Positions 16,471-24,868 of a stretch of 64,000 nt of DNA are shown piece after piece. Under the pieces are notes generated by a model that did not search any database, was not told the origin of the DNA, and saw nothing but the letters and a program-made list of their open reading frames with translations. Position 1 is the first letter of the stretch. Each line of letters begins with the position of its first letter. Source of the DNA: Allobosea psychrotolerans (GTDB lineage Bacteria; Pseudomonadota; Alphaproteobacteria; Rhizobiales; Beijerinckiaceae); the NCBI RefSeq assembly GCF_002917105.1, contig NZ_PQFZ01000011.1, positions 62,001-126,000 on the forward strand. The letters are read 5' to 3'. The position numbers and the translations under genes were made by a program.

Positions 16471-17477
16471 TGCATTTCTGGGCGACCTCCGGCCATGTCC
16501 TGCTGGACCGCGCCGCCGGCGGCGGGCTCGTCGTCACCGATGATTTCCTCAAGGCCTATCTGGCGCGGCCGGAAGTGCTGCCGCCGGAGGAGGCCTGCGC
16601 GGATGAGCGCGCGTTGCACGCCAAGCTGATGGCGACGCCCCAGGCCGAGGTGGCGGCGGCCGAGATCGCAGCGATCGCAGACGAGGATGCCCGCGAGAAC
16701 TGGCGCTTCCTCATCGGCTGGCGCGACCGCTTGCTGGCTGCGCCGACGCTGGAGGCGGCTTATGCGCGGATCATCCGCGAGGGCGTCGCGGGCGTGCCGC
16801 CCTTGTTTCTAGACCAGCTCGTCCATGTCATCCTGCGTGGCGCGCTCGATGAGGTCGAGGATCCCTATGTGGTGCGCGCCGCCGAGTGCCTGTTCCGGCC
16901 GCAGCGCGTCACCCTGCACGAGAACACCATCCTGCTGGCCGATGCCGAGATCATTGAGGGCCATGAGGCGGATCGTCATGCCTCGCCCCTGCTCGCTATG
17001 CTGGGCGGTCCGGCCGTGACCTCGCTCGACATCCTCAAAGCCGCCAATGCCGAGCGCTATTGGCAGCGTTCGGACGGCTTCGACATGGTGCTCGATCTCG
17101 GCGGTTCGCCATCGGGGCGTGGGGCGCTGGCGGCGGCGCTGCGCCATTGGGTGCACGCCCTTCACGGTTTCGATGTCGCGATCGAGCCGATCGAGAACCT
17201 CAGGGATGCCGACTGGCGCTGGTTTGTCGGGCTCGATGCGCAGGCGACGGCGATCGGCAACGCGCTCTGGCAGGGCAAGAGCGTCGGTGAGCCGGAGCTG
17301 TCGCGCGTGCTGGCGCTCTACAGGATGACGTTGCCGCCCGATGTGCCGGTGTTGGCGGCGGCGCAGGCAAGGCCCATCTATCTCATCATGGCGATGTCGG
17401 CCGACAAGATCCTGCGCCTCAAGCCGCAAAATCTTGTGACCGGCCTGCCCCTGTCGGGCAACGCGATGACGAACTGA
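16467..17477 (+). CDS. DUF6352 family protein, fdh accessory
   Basis: This 336-residue protein of unknown function begins MMHFWATSGHVLLDR, a start I recall for the DUF6352 family found in formate dehydrogenase clusters. It is largely helical, with acidic stretches. A segment DEVEDPYVVRAAECLFRPQRV precedes a histidine/glutamate-rich part (HENTILLADAEIIEGHEADRH) that could bind metal, though this is speculation. It overlaps the preceding gene by four bases and is followed by DUF3305 after ten bases. Confidence 0.7.
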   Translation: MMHFWATSGHVLLDRAAGGGLVVTDDFLKAYLARPEVLPPEEACADERALHAKLMATPQAEVAAAEIAAIADEDARENWRFLIGWRDRLLAAPTLEAAYARIIREGVAGVPPLFLDQLVHVILRGALDEVEDPYVVRAAECLFRPQRVTLHENTILLADAEIIEGHEADRHASPLLAMLGGPAVTSLDILKAANAERYWQRSDGFDMVLDLGGSPSGRGALAAALRHWVHALHGFDVAIEPIENLRDADWRWFVGLDAQATAIGNALWQGKSVGEPELSRVLALYRMTLPPDVPVLAAAQARPIYLIMAMSADKILRLKPQNLVTGLPLSGNAMTN

Positions 17478-17487
17478 GGATCGCGAC

Positions 17488-18006
17488 ATGACGCAAGCGC
17501 ACATCGAGGTCGGGATCGTGGTCGAGCGGCGCGCGATCGATTCGCCCTGGGCCGACCATGCCTGGAGCCCGCTCGCCGTGCTGCCCGAGCCGCCGGCGCT
17601 CGCGCCCTGGACCGAACTTGCCAGCGAGCCCGGCCGGCGCAGCGTCTATCTCGGCCCGGCGACGCTGACGCTGCATTCGGTCGACACCGCGCATTTCCGC
17701 GAGAACTTCCAGACCGGCCGCGCCAAGCTCTGGGTCGCGATCCGGCCGACCGGGATCGAGCCCGAGCTGGATTTCGTCGGCGTCACCGCCGACCCGTTCG
17801 AGGGCGAGGTCTATGCAGAGAATGTCGGAGACATCGTCGAGGCCCTGCCGATGCCGGCCCTGATCGCCGAACAGGTGCTCGCCTTCTTCGAGGCGCATCA
17901 TGTCGAGCGCGAATTCATCAAGCGCAAGCGCAGCGAGCATGATCCGCGCAAGGGCGGCGGGCCGCGTCCCGAGCCGGGCCTGCGTCGGGGCGAGGGCGAG
18001 CGATGA
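17488..18006 (+). CDS. DUF3305 family protein, fdh accessory
   Basis: This 172-residue protein of the DUF3305 family has the pattern VGIVVERRAIDSPWADHAW near the N-terminus, then a beta-rich core, the segment NVGDIVEALPMPALI and a basic C-terminal tail (EFIKRKRSEHDPRKGGG). The family occurs beside formate dehydrogenase and DUF3306 genes. The biochemical role is unknown; the soluble nature and operon place it as an assembly or electron-transfer helper. Its stop overlaps the next start by four bases. Confidence 0.85.
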   Translation: MTQAHIEVGIVVERRAIDSPWADHAWSPLAVLPEPPALAPWTELASEPGRRSVYLGPATLTLHSVDTAHFRENFQTGRAKLWVAIRPTGIEPELDFVGVTADPFEGEVYAENVGDIVEALPMPALIAEQVLAFFEAHHVEREFIKRKRSEHDPRKGGGPRPEPGLRRGEGER

Positions 18007-18719
18007 GCCCGCGCGCAGGCGATCTCGACGAGGAAGGCTTCCTGACGCGCTGGTCGCGGCGCAAGCGCGCCGCGGCGGAGCAGGCCGAGGTTCTGCCGCC
18101 ATCGCCTGTGAGCGAAGCCCTGCCGGCGGAGGTTGAGCCGCAGGCCGACGCAGCTCAGCTCGAAATGGTCGAGCCGCCCTCGCTCGACCTGATCGACAAG
18201 GATTTCGACGTCGCCCACTGGCTCAAGCAGAACGTGCCCGAAAGCTGGAAGCTCGCGGCGATGCGGCGGGCCTGGGAGAGCGATCCGACGATCCGCGATT
18301 TCGAGAATCCGGCGCGCGACTATGCGCTCGACTGGAACACGCCGGGCGGCGCGCCGGGCTACGGCCCACTGACGGAATCGGATGATGTCGAGGCGATGGT
18401 GCGCGGCATCTTCGGCGACGCTCCGGAGCCCGGGATGGCCCTGTCGGATGTGGATAAGAGCGCCGGCGACAGCATGTCGCATGCACTTTCGTCGCATGAC
18501 GAAAGTCGCAAGTCTGACGCTGCGCTGCAAGATGAACAGCCTGCGGCGACCTCAGCCGGATCTGTCAGGGTGAGCGAGGCTGGCGCAAACCCGGTGGAAG
18601 AGGCTGAAACAGGCCGGATCGCGCCGGATCGAGTCTATGCTGCGGCGCAAAATAATCCTGAGCCGGATATGCGTTCCATGCGGATCCGCAAGCGCAGAGG
18701 CGGAGCCGTTCCAGTCTGA
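18003..18719 (+). CDS. DUF3306 family protein, fdh accessory
   Basis: This 238-residue protein of the DUF3306 family has a signature N-terminus EEGFLTRWSRRKRAA, followed by a proline/glutamate-rich linker and the conserved part IDKDFDVAHWLKQNVPESWK. The last 90 residues are low-complexity and probably disordered. It is always, in my recollection, the partner of DUF3305 in formate dehydrogenase clusters. It overlaps the DUF3305 gene by four bases. No enzymatic motif is visible; function unknown. Confidence 0.85.
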   Translation: MSPRAGDLDEEGFLTRWSRRKRAAAEQAEVLPPSPVSEALPAEVEPQADAAQLEMVEPPSLDLIDKDFDVAHWLKQNVPESWKLAAMRRAWESDPTIRDFENPARDYALDWNTPGGAPGYGPLTESDDVEAMVRGIFGDAPEPGMALSDVDKSAGDSMSHALSSHDESRKSDAALQDEQPAATSAGSVRVSEAGANPVEEAETGRIAPDRVYAAAQNNPEPDMRSMRIRKRRGGAVPV

Positions 18720-18805
18720 CCCTAGATTGGAATGCTTGTATTCTGGGGCGATAAGCGTTCATTATCACCGGATTGAAGCGGGCAGCGGCGAAGGAACGTC
18801 GCGCG

Positions 18806-19636
18806 ATGAGAGGAACGCCGCAAACGATGCGTGATCCGGCACTCGAGAGAGCAATCGGGGTTGCCGGCGGGGTGCGTGCATTGGCGCGCAGCCTGGGCGT
18901 GTCGCAGCCAGCGATCTCGAGCTGGAGGCGCGTTCCCGCCGACCGCGTGCTCTCCGTCGAAGCCAATACCGGCGTGCCACGCTCCGACCTGCGCCCCGAT
19001 CTTTATCCCATGGAGACCGCGCTGCACCAGCCCGCTTCGATGAACGGCGGTTCGTCGCTGGCGATCGATGAGATCGACGAGGCGCGCGCCCAGGAATACC
19101 AATTGATCGGAGCGCTGCTCTGGCGGGCGCCGACGGCCGAGACGCTGGCTGTTCTGCAAGGCCTGCGCGGTGACGCCTCGCCGCTCGGCATGGCCCATTT
19201 CGCCTTGGCCGAGGCCGCCGCCGAGCTCACGCCGGAAGCGGCGCGCGACGAATTCTTCGAACTCTTCATCGGCGTCGGCCGTGGCGAGATCCTGCCCTAC
19301 GCTTCCTATTACCTGACCGGCTTCCTGCATGAGCGCCCGCTGGCGCTGGTGCGCGAGGACATGGGCAGGCTCGGCATCGCCCGGGCCGAGCGCGCCGGCG
19401 AGCCGGAAGACCATATCGCCATCCTGATGGACATCATGGCCAACCTGATCCGCGGCGCCTTCGCGGGCGAGGGCGTCGATGCGGGCGCCTTTTATGCGCG
19501 CCATATCGAGCCCTGGGGCGAGCGCCTCTTCGCCGATCTGGAGGTCGCGAAGGCCTCGAAATTCTACCGGGCCGTCGGCCGTGTCGGCAGCCTGTTCCTG
19601 TCCATCGAGACGGAAGCCGGAAGGCTGCCGTCATGA
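18806..19636 (+). CDS. HTH-TorD fusion: Cro-like DNA-binding domain plus TorD-family chaperone
   Basis: TorD-type chaperones hold molybdoenzyme precursors and their Tat signals until the cofactor is inserted. Here residues from about 80 onward are the TorD domain (QEYQLIGALLWRAP; ARDEFFELFIGVGRGEILPYA with the family's YASYYLTG continuation). The first 60 residues are instead a Cro/YdaS-like helix-turn-helix: GGVRALARSLGVSQPAISSW and then RVPADRVLSVEANTGV. The chosen ATG has AAGGAACG upstream; total 276 residues. The gene precedes the small Tat protein and the catalytic subunit, so the chaperone could also control transcription, an inference. Confidence 0.85.
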   Translation: MRGTPQTMRDPALERAIGVAGGVRALARSLGVSQPAISSWRRVPADRVLSVEANTGVPRSDLRPDLYPMETALHQPASMNGGSSLAIDEIDEARAQEYQLIGALLWRAPTAETLAVLQGLRGDASPLGMAHFALAEAAAELTPEAARDEFFELFIGVGRGEILPYASYYLTGFLHERPLALVREDMGRLGIARAERAGEPEDHIAILMDIMANLIRGAFAGEGVDAGAFYARHIEPWGERLFADLEVAKASKFYRAVGRVGSLFLSIETEAGRLPS

Positions 19637-19671
19637 CGTCCGCCAGTCTGCCCGGCGCGGAGGAGGCGACG

Positions 19672-19875
19672 ATGTCGCAAAAGCCCAAAGAGACCGTGAC
19701 GCCGGCCTTCGACCGCCGCAGCTTCTTCAAGGCGCTCGGCGCCGGCGCGGCGGTGGCCGCGACGCCTGCCATGGTGACGCCGGCGGCAGCCGTCGATCCG
19801 GGCAAGGAAGAGACCAGGGCGCGCTACCAGGAGTCGGAGCACGTCAAGGACTACTACCGCGTCAACCGCTACTGA
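19672..19875 (+). CDS. Small Tat-targeted formate dehydrogenase region protein (TIGR02811 type)
   Basis: This 67-residue protein has a twin-arginine signal DRRSFFKALGAGAAVAATPA followed by a short charged tail ending VKDYYRVNRY. It matches the description of the formate dehydrogenase region Tat-target family TIGR02811. The ATG at 19672 is preceded by GGAGGAGGCGAC and is preferred over an in-frame ATG at 19633, which overlaps the TorD stop but would put 13 extra residues before the Tat motif. It lies 12 bases before the catalytic subunit gene. The function is unknown; it may escort or anchor the complex. Confidence 0.85.
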   Translation: MSQKPKETVTPAFDRRSFFKALGAGAAVAATPAMVTPAAAVDPGKEETRARYQESEHVKDYYRVNRY

Positions 19876-19887
19876 AGGCGCAACACC

Positions 19888-22869
19888 ATGCTCATCAAGC
19901 GCAAATCGGCCGATGTTCAGCGCGGCAAGCTCCGGGCCGCCATGGCGGGCCTGTCCTCGGGCGTGATGGACCGGCGCACCTTCCTGCGGCGCTCGGGTCT
20001 CGTCGCCGGCGGCGTCGCGGCCGCAAGCGCGCTCCAGATCGGCTCCGTCCGCAAGGCGGATGCGGCGGAGGGGCTGGGCCCGGCGAGCGGCACCAAGATC
20101 GTCAAGAACATCTGCACCCATTGCTCCGTCGGATGCACCGTCAAGGCCGAGGTCTCCAACGGCGTCTGGGTCGGCCAGGAGCCGGCCTGGGAAAGCCCGA
20201 TCAACCGGGGCAGCCATTGCGCCAAGGGCGCCTCGGTGCGCGAGCTGACGCATGGCGACCGCCGCATCAAATACCCGATGAAGCTGGTCGACGGGCAGTG
20301 GCAGCGCATCAGCTGGGATGTCGCGATCAGCGAGATCGGTGACAAGATGATGCAGATCCGGGCCAAGTCGGGCGCCGATTCCGTCTATCTGCTCGGCTCG
20401 GCCAAGTTCTCCAACGAGGGCGCCTATCTGTTGCGGAAGTTCGCCGCCTTCTGGGGCACGAACAATGTCGACCACCAGGCGCGCATCTGTCACTCCACCA
20501 CGGTTGCAGGTGTCGCGAACACCTGGGGCTATGGCGCGATGACGAACTCCTACAACGACATCCGCAACTCCAAGACGATCCTGTTCATGGGCTCGAATGC
20601 GGCCGAGGCCCATCCGGTCTCGATGCAGCACATCCTGAGCGGCAAGGAGATCAACCGCGCCAATGTCATCGTCTTCGATCCGCGCCTGACCCGCACGGCG
20701 GCGCATGCGACCGACTATATCCGCATCCGCTCCGGCACCGACATCGCGGTGATCTGGGGCATGATGTGGCACATCTTCAAAAATGGCTGGGAGGACAAGG
20801 ACTTCCTCGCCGCACGCGTCTACGGCATGGACGATGTCCGCAAGGAGGTCGAGAAATACGACCCCAAGACCGTCGAGGACATCACCGGCGTCCCCGAGGC
20901 GCAATTGAAGCGAGCCGCCGAGACCTTCGCCAAGGTCAAGCCGGCGACCTTCATCTGGTGCATGGGCGTGACCCAGCACTCGGTCGGCACGGCGAATGTC
21001 CGCGCGATCTGCAACCTCCTGCTCGCCACCGGCAATGTCGGCGGCATGGGCAACGGCGCCAACATCTTCCGCGGCCATTGCAACGTGCAGGGCGCGACCG
21101 ATTTCGGCCTCGATGTCTCGAATCTGCCTTGCTATTACGGGCTGGTCGAAGGCGCCTGGCGCCATTGGGCCCGCGTCTGGGGCGTCGATTACGACTATTT
21201 CGTCACGCGCTTCGATGCGGTGCCCGCCAAGGGCGGCCGCCCCGCCCGCACGGCCAAAGCCAATATGGAAACCTCGGGCCACACCTCGACGCGCTGGTTC
21301 GACGCGGCCAACATGCCCGCCGAGCAGGTCGACCAGAAGGACAATCTCAAGGCCATGATCGTCATGGGCCATGGCGGCAACACCATCCCGCGCATGCCCG
21401 ACGCCGTGAAGGGGCTGGAGACGCTCGAATTGCTGGTCGTGGCCGACCCGCACCCGACCAATTTCGTCTCGCTCGGCCAGCGCAAGAACGGCACCTATCT
21501 CCTGCCGATCGGCACGCAGTTCGAATGCTCGGGCTCGCGCACCTGCTCCAACCGCTCGGTGCAATGGGGCGAGAAGGTCGTCGATCCGATCTTCGAATCG
21601 GCCAATGACTACTGGGTCATCTACAAGCTGGCGCAGAAGCTCGGCTTCGCCGAACCGATGTTCAAGACGCTCGAGCTGGTGCAGGGCAAATACGGCCCGG
21701 AGCCCTCGGCGGAATCGATCCTGCGTGAGATCAACAAGGGCGGCTGGTCGACCGGCTATACCGGGCAGTCGCCCGAGCGCCTCAAGCTGCACATGCAGCA
21801 CCAGGACAAGTTCGACGTGGTCTCGCTGCGCGGCGCCAAGGGCTCGCCGGTCGAAAACGACTTCTACGGGCTGCCCTGGCCGTGCTGGGGTACGCCGGAA
21901 CTGAAGCATCCCGGCACGCATATCCTCTACAACACGGCGCTCGAGGCCAATAATGGCGGCGGCACCTTCCGCCCGCGCTTCGGCCTGACGCGCGAGCGCA
22001 CCTTGCCGGATGGCAGCAAGGTCAACGACACGCTGCTGGCCGAGAACGGTTCCTACTCGCTGAATTCGGAGATCAAGGACGGCTATCCTGAATTCACCAT
22101 GGGCATGCTGAAGAAGCTCGGCTGGGATCAGGACCTGACGCCGGCCGAGATCGCGACCATCACCTGGATCGGCGGCAACGCGGTCGACACGGTGAACTGG
22201 GCCAACGATCTGTCGGGCGGCATCCAGCGCGTCGCGCTCAGCCATGGCTGCGTGCCCTACGGCAACGGCAAGGCCCGCGCCAATGCCTGGAACCTGCCCG
22301 ATCCGGTCCCGACCCACCGCGAGCCGATCTACTCGCCGCGCGTCGATCTCGTGGCGAAATGGCCGGCGCGTCCTGACGAGCGGACTTTGCGCATCCCCAA
22401 CCTCCACACCACCATGCAGAAGGCGGCGGTGGAGCGCGGCGTCGCGAAATCCTTCCCGATCGTCCTGACCTCGGGCCGGCTCGTCGAATATGAGGGCGGC
22501 GGCGAGGAGACGCGCTCGAACAAATGGCTGGCCGAATTGCAGCAGGACATGTTCGTCGAGATCAACCCGGCTGATGCGACCGAGCGCGGCATCAAGGACG
22601 GCGCCTTCGTCTGGGTCTCCGGGCCGGAGAACAACGCCAAGGCCAAGGTCAAGGCGCTGGTGACGGAGCGCGTCGGCAAGGGCGTCGCCTTCATGCCCTT
22701 CCATTTCGGGGGCTTCTACCAGGGCGTCGACCAGCGCGGGAACTACCCCAAGGGGCTGGATCCGATCGTGCTCGGCGAGTCCGTCAACACCCTCACGACC
22801 TATGGCTACGACCCGGTGACCGCCATGCATGAAGGCAAGGTCACGCTCTGCCAGATCGCCGCGGCGTGA
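19888..22869 (+). CDS. fdhA: Formate dehydrogenase catalytic subunit (bis-MGD molybdoenzyme)
   Basis: This 993-residue periplasmic enzyme oxidises formate to CO2. A Tat signal (MDRRTFLRRSG, arginines 29-30) is followed by one [4Fe-4S] site, CTHCSVGC (Cys76, 79, 83) plus the later cysteine in GSHCAKGA. The active-site residue is Cys201 in ARICHSTTVAG, encoded by TGT, so this is a cysteine and not a selenocysteine enzyme; His202 follows. Further hallmarks are GSNAAEAHPVSMQHI and the C-terminal molydopterin dinucleotide-binding domain (LTSGRLVEYEGGG). Length and layout match the FdnG/FdoG class. The Fe-S subunit follows after 14 bases. Confidence 0.95.
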   Translation: MLIKRKSADVQRGKLRAAMAGLSSGVMDRRTFLRRSGLVAGGVAAASALQIGSVRKADAAEGLGPASGTKIVKNICTHCSVGCTVKAEVSNGVWVGQEPAWESPINRGSHCAKGASVRELTHGDRRIKYPMKLVDGQWQRISWDVAISEIGDKMMQIRAKSGADSVYLLGSAKFSNEGAYLLRKFAAFWGTNNVDHQARICHSTTVAGVANTWGYGAMTNSYNDIRNSKTILFMGSNAAEAHPVSMQHILSGKEINRANVIVFDPRLTRTAAHATDYIRIRSGTDIAVIWGMMWHIFKNGWEDKDFLAARVYGMDDVRKEVEKYDPKTVEDITGVPEAQLKRAAETFAKVKPATFIWCMGVTQHSVGTANVRAICNLLLATGNVGGMGNGANIFRGHCNVQGATDFGLDVSNLPCYYGLVEGAWRHWARVWGVDYDYFVTRFDAVPAKGGRPARTAKANMETSGHTSTRWFDAANMPAEQVDQKDNLKAMIVMGHGGNTIPRMPDAVKGLETLELLVVADPHPTNFVSLGQRKNGTYLLPIGTQFECSGSRTCSNRSVQWGEKVVDPIFESANDYWVIYKLAQKLGFAEPMFKTLELVQGKYGPEPSAESILREINKGGWSTGYTGQSPERLKLHMQHQDKFDVVSLRGAKGSPVENDFYGLPWPCWGTPELKHPGTHILYNTALEANNGGGTFRPRFGLTRERTLPDGSKVNDTLLAENGSYSLNSEIKDGYPEFTMGMLKKLGWDQDLTPAEIATITWIGGNAVDTVNWANDLSGGIQRVALSHGCVPYGNGKARANAWNLPDPVPTHREPIYSPRVDLVAKWPARPDERTLRIPNLHTTMQKAAVERGVAKSFPIVLTSGRLVEYEGGGEETRSNKWLAELQQDMFVEINPADATERGIKDGAFVWVSGPENNAKAKVKALVTERVGKGVAFMPFHFGGFYQGVDQRGNYPKGLDPIVLGESVNTLTTYGYDPVTAMHEGKVTLCQIAAA

Positions 22870-22883
22870 AGAGGAACTGAACC

Positions 22884-23480
22884 ATGGCCCGGATGAAATT
22901 CCTCTGCGACGCCGACCGCTGCATCGAATGCAATGCCTGCGTCACCGCCTGCAAGAACGAGAACGAAGTACCCTGGGGCATCAACCGGCGCCGCGTCGTC
23001 ACCATCAATGACGGCAAGCCGGGCGAGCGCTCGATCTCGATGGCCTGCATGCATTGTACGGACGCGCCTTGCATGGCGGTCTGTCCGGTCGACTGCTTCT
23101 ACAACACCGCCGACGGCGTCGTGCTGCACAACAAGGACCTCTGCATCGGCTGCGGCTATTGCTTCTACGCCTGTCCGTTCGGGGCGCCGCAATATCCCAA
23201 GGTCGGCAATTTCGGTTCGCGCGGCAAGATGGACAAATGCACCTATTGCTCGGGCGGCCCGGAGGTCGATCTCTCCCCGGCCGAGTTCCAGAAATACGGT
23301 TCGAACCGCCTGGCCGAAGGCAAGCTGCCACTCTGCGCCGAGATGTGCTCGACCAAATCGCTGCTCGCCGGCGACGGCGAGATCATCGCCCAGATCTACA
23401 AGGAGCGGGTGGTCAAGCGCGGCTATGGCTCAGGCGCCTGGGGTTGGCAGACCGCCTACAAGGAAACGATCGCCATCTGA
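22884..23480 (+). CDS. fdhB: Formate dehydrogenase iron-sulfur subunit
   Basis: This 198-residue electron-transfer subunit has four [4Fe-4S] motifs: CIECNACVTACKNE near the N-terminus, CMHCTDAPCMAVCP, CIGCGYCFYACP, and a last cysteine set in KCTYC with LCAEMCSTKS. It relays electrons from the catalytic subunit to the cytochrome b subunit. Unlike E. coli FdnH it has no C-terminal membrane anchor, so it is held by its partners. It has no Tat signal and probably crosses the membrane with the catalytic subunit. Its stop codon lies in the first base pairs of a dispersed repeat. Confidence 0.95.
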   Translation: MARMKFLCDADRCIECNACVTACKNENEVPWGINRRRVVTINDGKPGERSISMACMHCTDAPCMAVCPVDCFYNTADGVVLHNKDLCIGCGYCFYACPFGAPQYPKVGNFGSRGKMDKCTYCSGGPEVDLSPAEFQKYGSNRLAEGKLPLCAEMCSTKSLLAGDGEIIAQIYKERVVKRGYGSGAWGWQTAYKETIAI

Positions 23481-23644
23481 GCATGATGCCGAGAAATGGT
23501 CCCGGTTTTCGGGCGACATCATGCTCCGAGACGAATGAGCATGATGCCGAAAGGTGGTCCCGGTTTTCGACAACATGCTTCGTGAAGAACCAGCTCGGGG
23601 GAGGGACGCGTCTCGGCCGCAAGGTTGGGCGCGTTCCCCCGAGC
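23478..23644. repeat. Two GAGCATGATG repeats and a GC-rich hairpin between fdhB and the cytochrome subunit
   Basis: Copy one (23478-23526) and copy two (23536-23580) share TGAGCATGATGCCGA, then TGGTCCCGGTTTTCG, and end in inverted CATCATGCTC or ACATGCTT. A third structure follows at 23593-23644 with arms GCTCGGGGGA and TCCCCCGAGC. The set splits the fdh operon by 200 bases and could lower expression of the membrane subunit or mark processing sites. Confidence 0.75.
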
Positions 23645-23680
23645 AGGATGTCCGGTTCATCTCGCGAGAGGAATTTCGCA

Positions 23681-24688
23681 ATGCGTCTCGGCGCTCACCT
23701 TCGTCTCCTGGTCACCGGCCTGCTGCTGACCTTCGCTGTCGCGCTGGCGGTCCCGGCTTTCGCGCAGCAGGTCAACCCGACCGCGGACTCGGTCAAGGAG
23801 CAGCAATTCCTCGACGCCCTGAAGGCCGACCCTTCGGCCGAGCTCAAGGGCCGCATCACCATTCCCGACGGCAAGGCCGCCACGCTGGAGCGGCCCGCCG
23901 GGCGCGATTGGCGCGCCTTCCATCAGGGCACCATGGTCAAGGTCGGTGCCGTCGCGGTGCTCGGCATGCTGCTTCTGCTGGCGGTGTTCTACCTGGTGCG
24001 GGGCCGCATCCGGCTCGAGTCCGGCCTGTCGGGCCGCACGCTGACGCGCTTCAACGCCTTCGAGCGCTTCATGCACTGGCTGACGGCCGCGTGCTTTATC
24101 GTGCTGGCGCTGTCAGGGCTCAACGTCACCTTCGGCAAACTGCTGCTGCTGCCATTGGTCGGGCCGCAGACCTTCACCAATATCTCGGTCGTGGCGAAAT
24201 GGGCTCATAACTATCTCGCCTGGCCGTTCATGCTCGGCATCGCGCTGATGTTCGTCGTCTGGATCAAGGACAACATCCCCGGCATGGTCGATCTCCGTTG
24301 GCTCGCCGCCGGCGGCGGCATCGTCGGCAAGGGGCACCCGCCGGCCAAGCGCTTCAATGGCGGCCAGAAGATCATGTTCTGGACGGTGGTGGTTGGCGGC
24401 ACGGCGCTCTCGCTGTCTGGCCTCAACCTGCTGTTCCCGTTCTTCTCCGGCGGCGTGCTGGCCATGCAGTTCTGGAACGTGGTGCACGGCATCGTCGCCG
24501 TGCTGATGGTCGCCGCGATCATGGCGCATATCTATATCGGCACGATCGGCATGGAGGGTGCCTTCGACGCGATGGGTTCCGGCGAGGTCGATCTCAACTG
24601 GGCCAAGGCGCACCATTCGCTCTGGGTCGCCGAGGAGATGCGGAAAGGCCATGTTCCGGGCGCCCCGGCGCTGCAGCCGGCGGAGTGA
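23681..24688 (+). CDS. fdhC: Formate dehydrogenase cytochrome b subunit (gamma)
   Basis: This integral membrane subunit (335 residues) takes electrons from the Fe-S subunit and reduces quinone. A signal peptide (ends PAFAQQ) precedes a periplasmic region of about 70 residues, one membrane segment (VGAVAVLGMLLLLAVFYLV), then the four-helix cytochrome b core with haem-ligand histidine candidates in RFMHWLTA, WAHNYLAWP, VVHGIVAVL and MAHIYIGTIGMEGAFDAM, a signature of this family. GAGAGG precedes the ATG at 23681. The gene ends the operon; a tandem repeat and a terminator follow. Confidence 0.94.
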   Translation: MRLGAHLRLLVTGLLLTFAVALAVPAFAQQVNPTADSVKEQQFLDALKADPSAELKGRITIPDGKAATLERPAGRDWRAFHQGTMVKVGAVAVLGMLLLLAVFYLVRGRIRLESGLSGRTLTRFNAFERFMHWLTAACFIVLALSGLNVTFGKLLLLPLVGPQTFTNISVVAKWAHNYLAWPFMLGIALMFVVWIKDNIPGMVDLRWLAAGGGIVGKGHPPAKRFNGGQKIMFWTVVVGGTALSLSGLNLLFPFFSGGVLAMQFWNVVHGIVAVLMVAAIMAHIYIGTIGMEGAFDAMGSGEVDLNWAKAHHSLWVAEEMRKGHVPGAPALQPAE

Positions 24689-24705
24689 GCCCGTTCTCGC
24701 CAAGC

Positions 24706-24765
24706 CTGGCCTGGCCAAGCCTGTCCTGGCCAAGACTGTCCTGGCCAAGACTGTCCTGGCCAAGA
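24706..24765 (+). repeat. 15-bp tandem repeat, four units
   Basis: Three perfect units of CTGTCCTGGCCAAGA (24721-24765) follow one diverged unit (24706-24720). It starts 18 bases after the stop of the cytochrome subunit and ends 40 bases before the terminator, so it lies in the 3' untranslated part of the fdh transcript. Each unit holds the palindrome TGGCCA. Confidence 0.9.
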
Positions 24766-24803
24766 CGGATTGCTTGACCGCGAGAGGCAATCTGAAAGAT
24801 GAC

Positions 24804-24831
24804 AGCCGGGCGCTTTCGCGCCCGGTTTTTC
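24804..24831 (+). terminator. Rho-independent terminator of the fdh operon
   Basis: The stem GCCGGGCG / CGCCCGG with a short TTTC-containing loop is followed by five T residues. It lies about 116 bases after the cytochrome subunit stop and before mobB. Confidence 0.85.
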
Positions 24832-24868
24832 TTTGGAGACCGGCTTTTGTTTGGAGACATGGCCTTCG

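Noticed and set aside
20488-20490. Possible selenocysteine at the formate dehydrogenase active site
   Set aside because: The codon is TGT (cysteine), in frame and in the right context; no TGA and no SECIS-like hairpin is needed.
19564-22830. A 1088-codon open frame on the minus strand opposite the formate dehydrogenase gene
   Set aside because: It is the mirror of the fdhA codon pattern, with histidine/arginine/aspartate-rich, motif-free sequence and no ribosome binding site that stands out.
24706-24765. Tandem repeat as a possible CRISPR array
   Set aside because: The unit is 15 bp with no spacers between copies, and there are no cas genes.
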